64,000 nucleotides of DNA from Oceanobacillus manasiensis (GCF_000724085.1 NZ_CCDL010000004.1:1-64000), one strand, 5' to 3'; counted from the stretch's first letter, positions 18,316-26,013 are shown. Notes: a model not told the origin generated them from the letters alone. Translations and numbers: made by a program.

Positions 18316-18567
18316 TTACTTTTTGTTTTGCTGAGATTGTTGGTTCTGTTTTCTTACTTCCTGAGCGTTTGTTTCAGAAGCAAACTCAGTACCAAATTTC
18401 CCTTGACCTTGTGCAGATTGTTGGTTCTGCTTTCTTACTTCTTGAGCGTTTGTTTCGGAAGCAAACTCAGTTCCGAATTGCCCTTGACCTTGAGAAGCTT
18501 TTTGGTTCTGTTGTTTTACGTGCTGAACGCTAGTACCTGAAGTAGTTTTGTTTGGGTTTTTAGCCAT
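18316..18567 (-). CDS. sspE: Gamma-type small acid-soluble spore protein SspE
   Basis: An 83-residue Gln/Asn-rich spore storage protein degraded during germination. It contains two copies of a 27-residue unit with the GPR protease site context FGTEFASETNAQEVRKQN (first copy about 33-50, second about 60-77). ATG 18567 is chosen because GGAGGTGAT lies just upstream; an ATG three codons earlier would overlap it. It should be transcribed in the forespore by SigG; I did not resolve that promoter. Confidence 0.95.
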   Translation of the reverse strand: MAKNPNKTTSGTSVQHVKQQNQKASQGQGQFGTEFASETNAQEVRKQNQQSAQGQGKFGTEFASETNAQEVRKQNQQSQQNKK

Positions 18568-18724
18568 CAATATCACCTCCGCACTTCTAATTTAACCCGT
18601 ATGCGGTTAGCTTATCCGAACTAATTTGATCCAATTAAATCATCAAATGGATATATATTCCAACAATGAATAAAAACCTGTATTCTACATAACTTAATGG
18701 GGAGAAATCACATTTAGAGGAGAA

Positions 18725-18904
18725 ATGATGATGGATTCAACAAGAAGAGACTTCACAGAACTAACAATGATGAGTAAAACAAAATGGAACAATGAAGAAC
18801 TAAACTATTTTCAGCATGCATTGTCGCAGCTTTTACCATATGTAAATCCAGAAGGACTTTCCATCCTTCATGAAATTAATAAAGAAATGCATACAAGGGA
18901 TTAA
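18725..18904 (+). CDS. Small conserved-looking protein of unknown function
   Basis: A 59-residue reading frame with a good RBS (AGAGGAG, 18716-18722) ahead of three consecutive ATG codons at 18725, 18728 and 18731. The protein starts MMMDSTRRDFTELTMMSK and ends LLPYVNPEGLSILHEIN plus 9 residues. It is acidic-to-neutral, soluble and helix-prone. It sits where B. subtilis has other small genes (yfhS region) between mutY and sspE, but I do not recognise a family with certainty. Divergent from sspE. Confidence 0.65.
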   Translation: MMMDSTRRDFTELTMMSKTKWNNEELNYFQHALSQLLPYVNPEGLSILHEINKEMHTRD

Positions 18905-18938
18905 GCTTTGCCTTGTTGAAAGTAACTTCTATATTAAA

Positions 18939-19135
18939 GGACTGGGACAACCCAAACTACAAAGGGCAAAAACATCCTTCTCGATCTTGGTACGCTATTT
19001 AGCTCGAGGTACAGTGACTCCCTGGAGTGTAAAGGGCCTTGTATGCCTCCATAGTGCAAACACACGAAAGGCATACAAGACAACTCTGGAAAGCGTAGTA
19101 CTTTTCCGTAGCGATCATAAGCGATGTCCCAGCCT
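18939..19135. repeat. Inverted-end repeat element, about 197 bp
   Basis: The stretch starts with GGACTGGGACA and ends with its near-perfect inverse TGTCCCAGCCT. Inside is a perfect 11-bp inverted repeat, CTTGTATGCCT (19038-19048) and AGGCATACAAG (19069-19079), with further smaller palindromes. It fills the gap between the convergent small gene and mutY. A second element with a similar left end is at 52639-52914. There is no coding capacity; it may be a miniature mobile element or a structured RNA. Confidence 0.7.
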
Positions 19136-19141
19136 TTAATT

Positions 19142-20212
19142 TCATTTCATATAGTTCATCATTTTCTGATGGGAGACAGGAAACGGATATTCGGCCACAG
19201 TTTCTTTTGGAACGAGCTTAAGTCTTTGATCGTTCATTTCCTTAATATCTGCTTCAGCATGATATATTTCGATTTCCCAAATAAGATGAGAAAATACATG
19301 CTTCAGCTTTCCTGCATGGTTCTTAACTTGAAGAGATATACCATATTCTTGATGGAACCAACTTTCAATATGGTCATAACCAATTTCACCTATAGGTACC
19401 ATCGGAAATTGCCATAGGTCTGCAAGCAGGCCATTACTTGGACGCTTTTCAATCACATATTCCCCTTCTGGTGTTTGAATCAGGAGAGCGACATACGGTA
19501 TTCTTCTTTGCTTTTTAGCCTTTTTCTTAACAGGCAGGTCCTCTTCCACTCCCTCCGCATATGCCTTGCAGTGCGTTTGAACTGGACAAAGCATACAAGC
19601 AGGTGACTTGGGTGTGCATATTATGGCCCCTAGCTCCATTACTGCTTGATTAAAGGAGGATGGGTCGTCATGGTCAATTACTTCTCGCACGTACGACTCA
19701 AATAGTTTCCTTGTTTTGGGAAGTGCAATGTCCTCTTCAATATGAAATATTCTTGAAAAGACCCGCATTACATTCCCATCCACTGCAGGTTCAGGCTTGT
19801 CATATGCAATAGACAGGATAGCTCCTTTTGTATATGGACCAATTCCTTTTAATGAGCCCAGTTCTTCTGGATTAATAGGTACAATGCCATTATAGGATGC
19901 TACCACTTCTCTTACGGCGTTTTGTAAGTTCCTAGCACGGGAATAGTAACCTAAACCTTCCCATGATTTAAGTACGTCTTGTTGATCGGCAGCTGCTAAA
20001 GCTTCGACTGTGGGAAAATTTGAGATAAAACGATGAAAATACGGGATGACGGTATCAACCTTTGTTTGCTGAAGCATAATTTCTGAAACCCAAATTTTAT
20101 AAGGATCCTGATCCTTTCGCCAAGGCAGGTCACGTTTATATTCTTGATACCAATCAATTAAATCTTTTTGAAAACCAAAAATGTTAAAATTCTGTAACTG
20201 TATATTTTTCAT
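19142..20212 (-). CDS. mutY: A/G-specific adenine DNA glycosylase MutY
   Basis: A 356-residue base-excision enzyme that removes adenine opposite 8-oxoguanine. Motifs: LPWRKDQDPYKIWVSEIMLQQT split over residues about 25-46 with the catalytic Glu, the helix-hairpin-helix LKGIGPYTKGAIL, catalytic Asp in PAVDGNVMRV, a 4Fe-4S ligand set of spacing C-x6-C-x2-C-x5-C (from CTPKSPAC), and a C-terminal NUDIX-like domain. ATG 20212 fits the family start and has AGGATG upstream; the frame is open to 20266. Confidence 0.95.
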   Translation of the reverse strand: MKNIQLQNFNIFGFQKDLIDWYQEYKRDLPWRKDQDPYKIWVSEIMLQQTKVDTVIPYFHRFISNFPTVEALAAADQQDVLKSWEGLGYYSRARNLQNAVREVVASYNGIVPINPEELGSLKGIGPYTKGAILSIAYDKPEPAVDGNVMRVFSRIFHIEEDIALPKTRKLFESYVREVIDHDDPSSFNQAVMELGAIICTPKSPACMLCPVQTHCKAYAEGVEEDLPVKKKAKKQRRIPYVALLIQTPEGEYVIEKRPSNGLLADLWQFPMVPIGEIGYDHIESWFHQEYGISLQVKNHAGKLKHVFSHLIWEIEIYHAEADIKEMNDQRLKLVPKETVAEYPFPVSHQKMMNYMK

Positions 20213-20331
20213 AAATTCACATCCTGTATGATACAATAAATTAGTCAAAAAAACGCAAGCAAACATTATGCCAATTTAGCATACGATCTAGCTATTTCAT
20301 TAAGATCAAACCATTAAGGAGGACCTATTTT

Positions 20332-21318
20332 ATGGATACCGGTACCCATATAGTAATGGGTGTTGCACTAGGAGGATTAGCTACGCTAGATCCTGCAGTG
20401 CATCAAGACCCTTTGCTATTTAACGCGGTGCTTGTAGGAACAATTGCCGGTTCTCATGCGCCCGATTTTGATACAGTATTAAAATTGCGTGATAATGCAA
20501 CTTATATTCGGCATCATCGGGGTGCAACCCATTCCATTCCTGCTGTAATTATGTGGGGAATTCTAATTGCAAGCATCATTTATTTGTTTGTTCCAAGTGT
20601 AAATTTTCTCCATCTATGGCTATGGACTTTCATCGCTGTAGTCCTCCATGTGTTTGTGGATATATTTAACGCTTACGGAACACAGGCATATCGACCCTTT
20701 ACCAATAAATGGGTAGCACATGGGTTTATTAACACTTTTGATCCTTATATCTTCGCACTTCATGCTGCTGGTATTGGTGCATGGTTATTAGGCGCAAATC
20801 CTGGATTTACTTGGATAATTATTTATGCCGTTATCTTTTTGTACTATATTAAACGGTATAACGATAAGAGGGAGATCGTAAAGAAAATAAACGGTTTTTA
20901 TTCTGACGTGGAACAAATTGCGACATCACCTACCCTTAAACACAATTATTGGCGTGTTGCAGTAACGACCAAAGATCGGTTTTATGTAGGCAGTGTGCAA
21001 AATGGACACATTGAAATAGTGGATGAGTTCAAAAAGATACCATTACCTGATAATGAAATCATGCAAATTGCAAAAGAGGATAAAAATATTTCAGCATTTC
21101 TATCCTTCTCCCCTGTTTATCGTTGGGAAATTAATGACTTCGATGATTTTACGGAAGTGCGCTTCATTGATTTACGCTATCGTTCAAAAGGACATTATCC
21201 TTTCGTAGCGGTTGTGCAGATCGATGACAATAAACGCATTATGAGTTCCTACACAGGCTGGATCTTTTCTGAAAGAAAACTGCAAAGTAAATTGTATGTT
21301 GAAGAAACACCCATTTAA
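20332..21318 (+). CDS. yfhP: YfhP-like membrane-bound metal-dependent hydrolase (YdjM/DUF457)
   Basis: A 328-residue protein with about four membrane helices in residues 60-190 and a soluble C-terminal domain. Family features: MDTGTHIVMGVALGG, the SHAPDFDTVLKL metal motif, and HHRGATHSIPAVIMWG with its His ligands. Relatives act on lipid or nucleotide substrates, but the reaction here is unknown. B. subtilis YfhP represses yfhQRSTU genes, a point I can only transfer by homology. AAGGAGG precedes ATG 20332; mutY is divergent. Confidence 0.88.
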   Translation: MDTGTHIVMGVALGGLATLDPAVHQDPLLFNAVLVGTIAGSHAPDFDTVLKLRDNATYIRHHRGATHSIPAVIMWGILIASIIYLFVPSVNFLHLWLWTFIAVVLHVFVDIFNAYGTQAYRPFTNKWVAHGFINTFDPYIFALHAAGIGAWLLGANPGFTWIIIYAVIFLYYIKRYNDKREIVKKINGFYSDVEQIATSPTLKHNYWRVAVTTKDRFYVGSVQNGHIEIVDEFKKIPLPDNEIMQIAKEDKNISAFLSFSPVYRWEINDFDDFTEVRFIDLRYRSKGHYPFVAVVQIDDNKRIMSSYTGWIFSERKLQSKLYVEETPI

Positions 21319-21348
21319 AACAGCAGGTAGAGATACCTGCTGTTTTTA
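21317..21348 (+). terminator. Terminator after yfhP
   Basis: AAAACAGCAGGTA pairs with TACCTGCTGTTTT around a 4-base loop, ending in TTTTT. Confidence 0.87.
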
Positions 21349-21366
21349 TGTTAGCTCAAGAGATGG

Positions 21367-21492
21367 TTCACTTTTTCCTTGCGACGATTCACTCTCACCC
21401 TGCGACGATTCATTTTTTCACCGTGACGATTCACTTTCGCCTCGTCACGATTCATTTCTACCTCGTGACGATTCACTTTTCTTTTACAAGAT
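21367..21492. repeat. 21-bp tandem repeat array reaching into the yfhH 3' end
   Basis: Six exact 21-base units start at 21367, 21388, 21409, 21430, 21451 and 21472. They share TTCACTTT at the left and GTGACGA or GCGACGA at the right. The last, degenerate unit contains the yfhH stop codon (TCA on the plus strand, 21473-21475), so the array has merged with the gene end. Confidence 0.85.
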
Positions 21493-21817
21493 CTCCTAAT
21501 AAAGAAATAGGTATGGCTTCTTCTTGTTCATTCATCTCGCCAAGGAGATTTATACGATTGCCCCAAGCGAAAACACCATTTATATAATGAATTTTAAAGG
21601 TATAGCCCGGATCTGTCTTTAATGTATAAATCCTTTCAGATTCAAAATCTGTCGGATTTAATGTGTAAGCAAGCGCCACCTGCATTTTCCGTTCATTTAC
21701 TGCTACTTCTGAAATGTTTCCAAGCTGTTCCGCTTTTTGCGCTTTCTCCTTTAATTTGCCAATTTCCGCTCGTAATTGCTCAATGGAGTAATCGCTATAT
21801 CTATAGTTCGTATTCAT
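21473..21817 (-). CDS. yfhH: YfhH family protein (DUF1811)
   Basis: A 114-residue soluble protein: an N-terminal coiled coil (YSIEQLRAEIGKLKEKAQKAE) followed by a small beta domain (DPGYTFKIHYINGVFAWG). It matches DUF1811/YfhH, whose function is unknown, and lies next to recX as in B. subtilis. ATG 21817 is set by GGGAGGG; the frame is open to 21832. The stop codon falls inside the last unit of a 21-bp repeat array, so the C-terminal residues may be locus-specific. Confidence 0.88.
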   Translation of the reverse strand: MNTNYRYSDYSIEQLRAEIGKLKEKAQKAEQLGNISEVAVNERKMQVALAYTLNPTDFESERIYTLKTDPGYTFKIHYINGVFAWGNRINLLGEMNEQEEAIPISLLGDLVKEK

Positions 21818-21876
21818 CAAAATCCCTCCCATTTGCCATCCATTATCATAGCTTTAAAATCTATTTATGTAAATAA

Positions 21877-22005
21877 AGTGAAACTTCATTTGGTGGTTTT
21901 CTCTCCCACAACTAATGTTAGTTGAACGTATAGGACCTTAACTGGCGATTGCCCCCCCACTCACTCTTGAGGTGAGGATCTTGCTGCCAGTTAAGACGGG
22001 ACAAA
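21877..22005 (-). repeat. Dispersed structured repeat, copy 1 (minus orientation)
   Basis: Read on the minus strand, it has a stem CTTAACTGGC/GCCAGTTAAG enclosing a smaller hairpin, then GTTCAACTAAC, a hairpin region, and TGAAGTTTCACTTTAT. The right half matches copies at 33.97 and 47.95 kb; the left half keeps the architecture but has diverged. It lies between yfhH and recX. Confidence 0.7.
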
Positions 22006-22011
22006 GCTTTG

Positions 22012-22821
22012 CTATACATCTATCCGTTCATCAAGCACTTGTTGAATAGTTTCCAAAGGAAAACCTTTACGATATAAGCCTTCCTTCACTTTATTTTTAA
22101 GCTCAAAGTCACTGTATTTCTTTTCATATTTGCGAATTAGTTTATCCGCTTGAGTCTTTAATGCTTCCTGTTCTGCCTCTTCATCTTTTTCTATTACATC
22201 CTCATTTAGTACCTCGTTGATTACGTCATGGGAGAACCCTTTTTGCATCAGCTGAGTTCGCCATTGTTCCTGTTGTTTACGAAAGGATACATTCTTTTTA
22301 TGCTTGCTCTTTTTCTCTAACAAATTTAGCGCTTTTTCATACTGTAATTCATAGGAAAAGACAGCCACTGATTCTGTTGCAATATTAGCTGCAACTCCTT
22401 TTTCTATAAGCTCACTTTTTATTACATTTGGACCTTTGCTCGATGTGTTCATTCTTGTTCTCACAAACATCTCCGCAAATTGCTCATCATTGATTAGCTT
22501 TTCACTTGTCAGCCGCTCCATTATTTCTTCTATAACCTCTGGCTCAGCTTCTTTTTTTACTAGAAAATCACGTATTTCTTTTTTTGTCCTCATTCGGTAG
22601 CTTAAAAAGTTGATGGCTTGGGTATATATTTTATGTAGAGTATCTTTTTGTAAGATCTTTTCCATTGCTGCTTCATCAAGTTCTTCATTTTTACGAAGAC
22701 CAAATTTAATTAAAATATCTTCATCGACACTGAAGCCGTATTTTTCACCTTCGCCTTCATCAACAAAAATATTGTATCTGCTTTTACTTTTTTTCTGTGT
22801 GGTGATTCGGGAAATTTTCAA
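22012..22821 (-). CDS. recX: Recombination regulator RecX
   Basis: A 269-residue RecX protein, long form as in Bacillus, made of tandem three-helix modules that bind the RecA filament groove and modulate recombination. Recognisable are AINFLSYRMRTKKEIRDFL, LINDEQFAEMFVRTR and KGFSHDVINEVL, plus YRKGFPLETIQQVLDE at the C-terminus. The start is TTG 22821, fixed by AAGGGGTGA just upstream and by the family start KISRIT. Gene order with yfhH and yfhF matches B. subtilis. Confidence 0.94.
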   Translation of the reverse strand: MKISRITTQKKSKSRYNIFVDEGEGEKYGFSVDEDILIKFGLRKNEELDEAAMEKILQKDTLHKIYTQAINFLSYRMRTKKEIRDFLVKKEAEPEVIEEIMERLTSEKLINDEQFAEMFVRTRMNTSSKGPNVIKSELIEKGVAANIATESVAVFSYELQYEKALNLLEKKSKHKKNVSFRKQQEQWRTQLMQKGFSHDVINEVLNEDVIEKDEEAEQEALKTQADKLIRKYEKKYSDFELKNKVKEGLYRKGFPLETIQQVLDERIDV

Positions 22822-22981
22822 GATGGTTCACCCCTTCTCTTATATTTTAGCAAAAATAGAGCAAAAGTTCGCGTCCGAAGTTCAAAAAATATTTACCATT
22901 AAAAATGCTGTGTTTTCAAACAAGGTAGTTTGCATATCCTATAATATATATAAATATCTGTGAATTAGGTAGGTGTAGGGA

Positions 22982-23872
22982 ATGGATATATTAATAACTG
23001 GAGGAACAGGGTTTGTGGGAAAGCACCTCACGAAAGCACTACATGAAAATGGTCATCACACATACATACTCACCCGTTCCCCTGAAAATAAACAAAATAC
23101 GGATTCTGCAACATTCATCGGTTATGATCATGATGTAACATTACTACCGCACATTCAAGCAGTTATAAATCTTGCAGGAGAATCCCTTTTCGGTTATTGG
23201 TCGAAAAATAAAAAACAGTCTATTTTAGAAAGTCGTATTGAAATTACCCAATCTTTAGTTGAAATGATGAGTAAAATGGATACAAAGCCTGATGTATTTA
23301 TTAGTGGTTCTGCTGTTGGTTATTTTGGTAGTTCAGAGGATAAAATTTTTACGGAAGCTACGAATGAAGCAGGGTGTGATTTCCTAGCAGAGGTTGCCCT
23401 TGAGTGGGAAACAGTAGCCAGACAAGTAGAAGACCAACTCAATATACGTACTGTATACTTACGATTTGGTGTTATCCTTGGTAATGAAGGGGCATTTCCA
23501 CTAATGCGTCTCCCAGTAAAACTATTTGCTGGCGGAAAAATCGGATCAGGGGAACAATGGCTCTCTTGGATTCATATACATGATGTAGTGCGATTAGTTC
23601 AGTTTTGCTTGAATGAAAAAACGATACAAGGGCCTGTTAATGCTACAGCACCAAATCCTAAACGCAATAAGGACTTTATGCGTATTGTGGCTTCGGTGAT
23701 GCATAGACCTTATTGGTTTCCAGTTCCCTCTAGCATGATTCATCTAGTTATCGGGGAGATGGCCCAGCTTATTACAAAAGGACAATACGTCCTGCCAAAA
23801 AAGGCACAAACACACGGCTTTCAATTTAGCTATCCCCATCTGAGGGAAGCGATAAACGAGATTGAGGAATAA
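22982..23872 (+). CDS. yfhF: TIGR01777 family epimerase (YfhF-like)
   Basis: A 296-residue extended short-chain dehydrogenase-like protein. The NAD(P)-binding motif is TGGTGFVGKHLTKALHENGH at residues 6-25, followed by VINLAGESLFGYWSKNKK and SGSAVGYFG, where the usual catalytic Tyr is present in GYFG. The C-terminal DUF1731 segment contains PVPSSMIHLVIGEMA. Members are annotated as cell-division inhibitor-like (SulA homologues), which is doubtful; the substrate is unknown. It is divergent from recX. Confidence 0.88.
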   Translation: MDILITGGTGFVGKHLTKALHENGHHTYILTRSPENKQNTDSATFIGYDHDVTLLPHIQAVINLAGESLFGYWSKNKKQSILESRIEITQSLVEMMSKMDTKPDVFISGSAVGYFGSSEDKIFTEATNEAGCDFLAEVALEWETVARQVEDQLNIRTVYLRFGVILGNEGAFPLMRLPVKLFAGGKIGSGEQWLSWIHIHDVVRLVQFCLNEKTIQGPVNATAPNPKRNKDFMRIVASVMHRPYWFPVPSSMIHLVIGEMAQLITKGQYVLPKKAQTHGFQFSYPHLREAINEIEE

Positions 23873-24094
23873 GCCTTTTTTTTGATGTTGCAGTAAACTT
23901 CATTTAAGTTGAGCATTCTACAGAAGTGATGTAAAAAAATCAGTCTTTTATATAAATCTAATGTAAAAATTTGTCGGCAAGTTTTATAAAAAAGGGTATT
24001 CCCTTTCTCTAATAAACTGTGTAAAATAATGCTATCAAGCATCGAAATTCACATAACGAAAGAGATGAAATGATTATAGTAAAACGTAGAAATT

Positions 24095-24165
24095 AATAGG
24101 GAAGGCAAATGGTGCGCCACCAGCATTGCTGGTTCTAGTGGGTTCGATTCCCACCCCGAATTTTT
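24095..24165 (+). ncRNA. tRNA-like fold in the leader of the GNAT gene
   Basis: Acceptor-like strands AATAGGG (24095-24101) and CCCGAAT (24155-24161) can form five of seven pairs. Two linker A's are followed by a D-like arm GGC/GCC with a loop containing GG (24104-24118). An anticodon-arm stem CCAGC/GCTGG has only three loop bases (24120-24132). After a 5-base variable region comes a perfect T arm, GTGGG-TTCGATT-CCCAC (24138-24154), with a canonical T-loop. There is no anticodon and no CCA, so it is a tRNA mimic or relic, not a working tRNA. Confidence 0.6.
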
Positions 24166-24253
24166 GTTGAACGTTAACTAAAAATTCGTGGGTGGGTCAA
24201 CTTACTAAATTCCCTTATGGTTATTTAGAATGCCCACCTGTCCATAAGGAGGG
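24150..24253 (+). promoter_or_regulatory. Mutually exclusive helices and SD-masking hairpin before the GNAT gene
   Basis: CCCACC (24150-24155) and CGAATTTTT (24157-24165) pair with GGTGGG (24191-24196) and AAAAATTCG (24180-24188), which would destroy the T arm. A second CCCACC (24233-24238) competes for the same GGTGGG. CCTTATGG (24213-24220) pairs perfectly with CCATAAGG (24242-24249), covering part of the AAGGAGGG Shine-Dalgarno. AGGGAA (24098-24103) can pair with TTCCCT (24210-24215), which would open that hairpin. Confidence 0.55.
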
Positions 24254-24261
24254 TATTTTTT

Positions 24262-24819
24262 ATGCTTAAAATGCGTGACCTACAAGAAGCGCCCGTATTA
24301 TTTGACCTTATTAAACATCCGGAGGTATTTCCCTACGTTAGACATAAGGCATACTCAAGCGAGGAATTTCTTTTCCTTACAAAACAAACAATGGAAGCAG
24401 AAGAGAATGGAGAATTGATTTCTCGTACAATTTTAGATGAATATTATCACCCAATTGGTACGATTAGCTTGTTTGATATACAGGATGGATTTGGGTTTCT
24501 TGCAACATGGATTGGCCAGCCTTATTTCGGAAAAGGTTATAACAAACGTGCGAAGGAGCAATTTTTTGATGAGCTTTTCCTAAATCATAATATGAACGGA
24601 ATATTTATGAAAGTGAGAAAGTCTAACAAACGATCTCTCCATGCCGTATTAAAGCTTCCATATGCAACCATGGCAAATAGCATTTATCCGGAAGTGTACC
24701 AAGAGATAAATAAGCAGGAAGAGGTATATAATTTGTTCCTAATCTCCAAGGATCATTACGTTTCTTGCCAAACTTTTGCAAGCGCCGAGCAGCAGCATAC
24801 TGAAGAGGAAGTTGGTTAA
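24262..24819 (+). CDS. GNAT family N-acetyltransferase
   Basis: A 185-residue acetyltransferase of the RimJ/RimL-like type. The acetyl-CoA-binding region is around ATWIGQPYFGKGYNKRAKEQFF (split at residues about 85-106), followed by IFMKVRKSNKRSLHAVLKLPY. Relatives in other bacilli are familiar to me, but the acetylated substrate is unknown. AAGGAGGG is 8 bases before ATG 24262, partly inside a hairpin. The gene has an exceptionally structured leader with a tRNA-like part and sits between yfhF and yfhE, where B. subtilis has no such gene. Confidence 0.85.
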   Translation: MLKMRDLQEAPVLFDLIKHPEVFPYVRHKAYSSEEFLFLTKQTMEAEENGELISRTILDEYYHPIGTISLFDIQDGFGFLATWIGQPYFGKGYNKRAKEQFFDELFLNHNMNGIFMKVRKSNKRSLHAVLKLPYATMANSIYPEVYQEINKQEEVYNLFLISKDHYVSCQTFASAEQQHTEEEVG

Positions 24820-24882
24820 TTTTAGATAAAGCGTATAGAATATCTTTTCATGGTGATTCTAATGATACATGGAGGTGTTCTA

Positions 24883-25014
24883 ATGAAGCACAACGGCAAG
24901 CAAATGCAGCATGAGAAATTCCTTTCAAAAACACAGGAAGTTCTCTACAAAAAGGAATTTAAGCAGGCAGACCGAATTTATCAGCAGCTTTCTCAAAGAG
25001 GAAATCGAAGCTAA
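24883..25014 (+). CDS. yfhE: YfhE-like small protein
   Basis: A 43-residue basic protein, MKHNGKQMQHEKFLSKTQEV at the start and a LYKKEFKQADR segment in the middle. The LSKTQEVLY...EFKQADR pattern resembles the small YfhE family, which in B. subtilis lies just beside yfhF. GGAGGTG is 7 bases before ATG 24883. Its last codons form the left arm of the terminator. Function unknown; the family assignment is from memory. Confidence 0.7.
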   Translation: MKHNGKQMQHEKFLSKTQEVLYKKEFKQADRIYQQLSQRGNRS

Positions 25015-25033
25015 ACGCTTTGATTTCTTTTTT
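25001..25033 (+). terminator. Terminator overlapping the yfhE 3' end
   Basis: GAAATCGAAGC (25001-25011) pairs with GCTTTGATTTC (25017-25027, one G-T wobble) and is followed by TTTTTT. The left arm is coding sequence. The next 150 bases to the following terminator hold nothing I recognise. Confidence 0.8.
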
Positions 25034-25180
25034 GTTTTAATGGTCTTTTACATGAGCCTAGTTCTAACCATTTACTAGTATAGTGACTACTTTAAGGCAT
25101 CCACCTATAAGATGTGCAAGTGTTATTTGAGATTTTTCTTGACCATCTAACAGGTAGCTCTGCATATGAGCAAGAAATAA

Positions 25181-25212
25181 GAAAACCAACTCTTGCGCAT
25201 TGAGTTGGTTTA
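25181..25212 (-). terminator. Terminator after the DUF3231 gene
   Basis: On the minus strand AACCAACTC and GAGTTGGTT pair around a 9-base loop, followed by TTC and T-rich sequence. Confidence 0.75.
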
Positions 25213-25217
25213 ATAAA

Positions 25218-25778
25218 CTATTTCTCCGGCATACCTGGAGGATAATAGTGTGGCGGTACTCTTAGCCACCCTCTTTTGCGCATTAACGCTTTTAGAGTCG
25301 TACCGAATGTAATCATTTCTAACTGAAATTTAATCCATATATATCCGATATCATTTCGAACAACTTGTGCTTGTCCAGTTGCACATTGGATAATGGCACC
25401 AGCAACCTTTAAAGAGATTCCATTTGCTAATTCATCATCAGTTAATTTAGCACCTAAAGGAATGTCATTTCCATTTGAAATTGGCTTTTTTCCAGGCAAT
25501 CCTGGTAATGGTATCCCCTCTTCAACCATAAACTCTTCCAGGCGCTTTAACTGAGGTTTACACATTTTCATTGCATCTTTCAACATTTCATTAACCTCGT
25601 CATCAGTTGTGGTGTTTAAACCGACTTCCTCATACCTAAGAAATTCATGTAACATCGTATAGTAAACCCAACAATTAGTTACTTCTCCAGTATGTAAAGG
25701 AGCCTTTTTTTCTTTTTTATCCGTATTGTCAATAGACATTTTTAATGTGTTTAACATCGCTTCAAAAACATTTGGCAT
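25218..25778 (-). CDS. DUF3231 family protein (ferritin-like, coat-protein-related)
   Basis: A 186-residue protein with the single DUF3231 domain, a mostly helical bundle related to CotF-like spore coat and ferritin-like proteins. Typical features are the N-terminal HTGEVTNCWVYYTML, central GIPLPGLPGKKP and the C-terminal GWLRVPPHYYPPGMP. Most bacilli encode several. The role is unknown; a spore or stress role is inferred from the family. AGGAGG is 6 bases before ATG 25778. It stands alone. Confidence 0.85.
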   Translation of the reverse strand: MPNVFEAMLNTLKMSIDNTDKKEKKAPLHTGEVTNCWVYYTMLHEFLRYEEVGLNTTTDDEVNEMLKDAMKMCKPQLKRLEEFMVEEGIPLPGLPGKKPISNGNDIPLGAKLTDDELANGISLKVAGAIIQCATGQAQVVRNDIGYIWIKFQLEMITFGTTLKALMRKRGWLRVPPHYYPPGMPEK

Positions 25779-25984
25779 TTATTTACCTCCTATAACCTTT
25801 AATATCTGTCATGATCAAGGGAGTTATGCCTATTCTTCAAGAATACGATTCGTTAGTTGAAAAAATAATTTTTGCTAAGCATTTTTGTTTATATTCTTAT
25901 CAACGAAATGCTCTGCTATTTACATTGTTTAGCCAGAAAAACGGAACGAATGATTTTAAGATATCAACTTTCCTAATTTTTTTA

Positions 25985-26013
25985 TTGCGCTTAAAAAACA
26001 TCTGTTATATTAT
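25985..26013 (+). promoter_or_regulatory. Promoter of the first GntR-ABC operon
   Basis: TTGCGC (25985-25990), 17 bases, TATTAT (26008-26013). The start site would be near 26020. Confidence 0.6.

Noticed and set aside
24095-24165. Functional tRNA gene
   Set aside because: No seven-base anticodon loop, two acceptor mismatches and no CCA.
24095-24262. T-box leader
   Set aside because: No AGGGTGGNACCGCG T-box sequence, no specifier loop and no T-run terminator before the gene.
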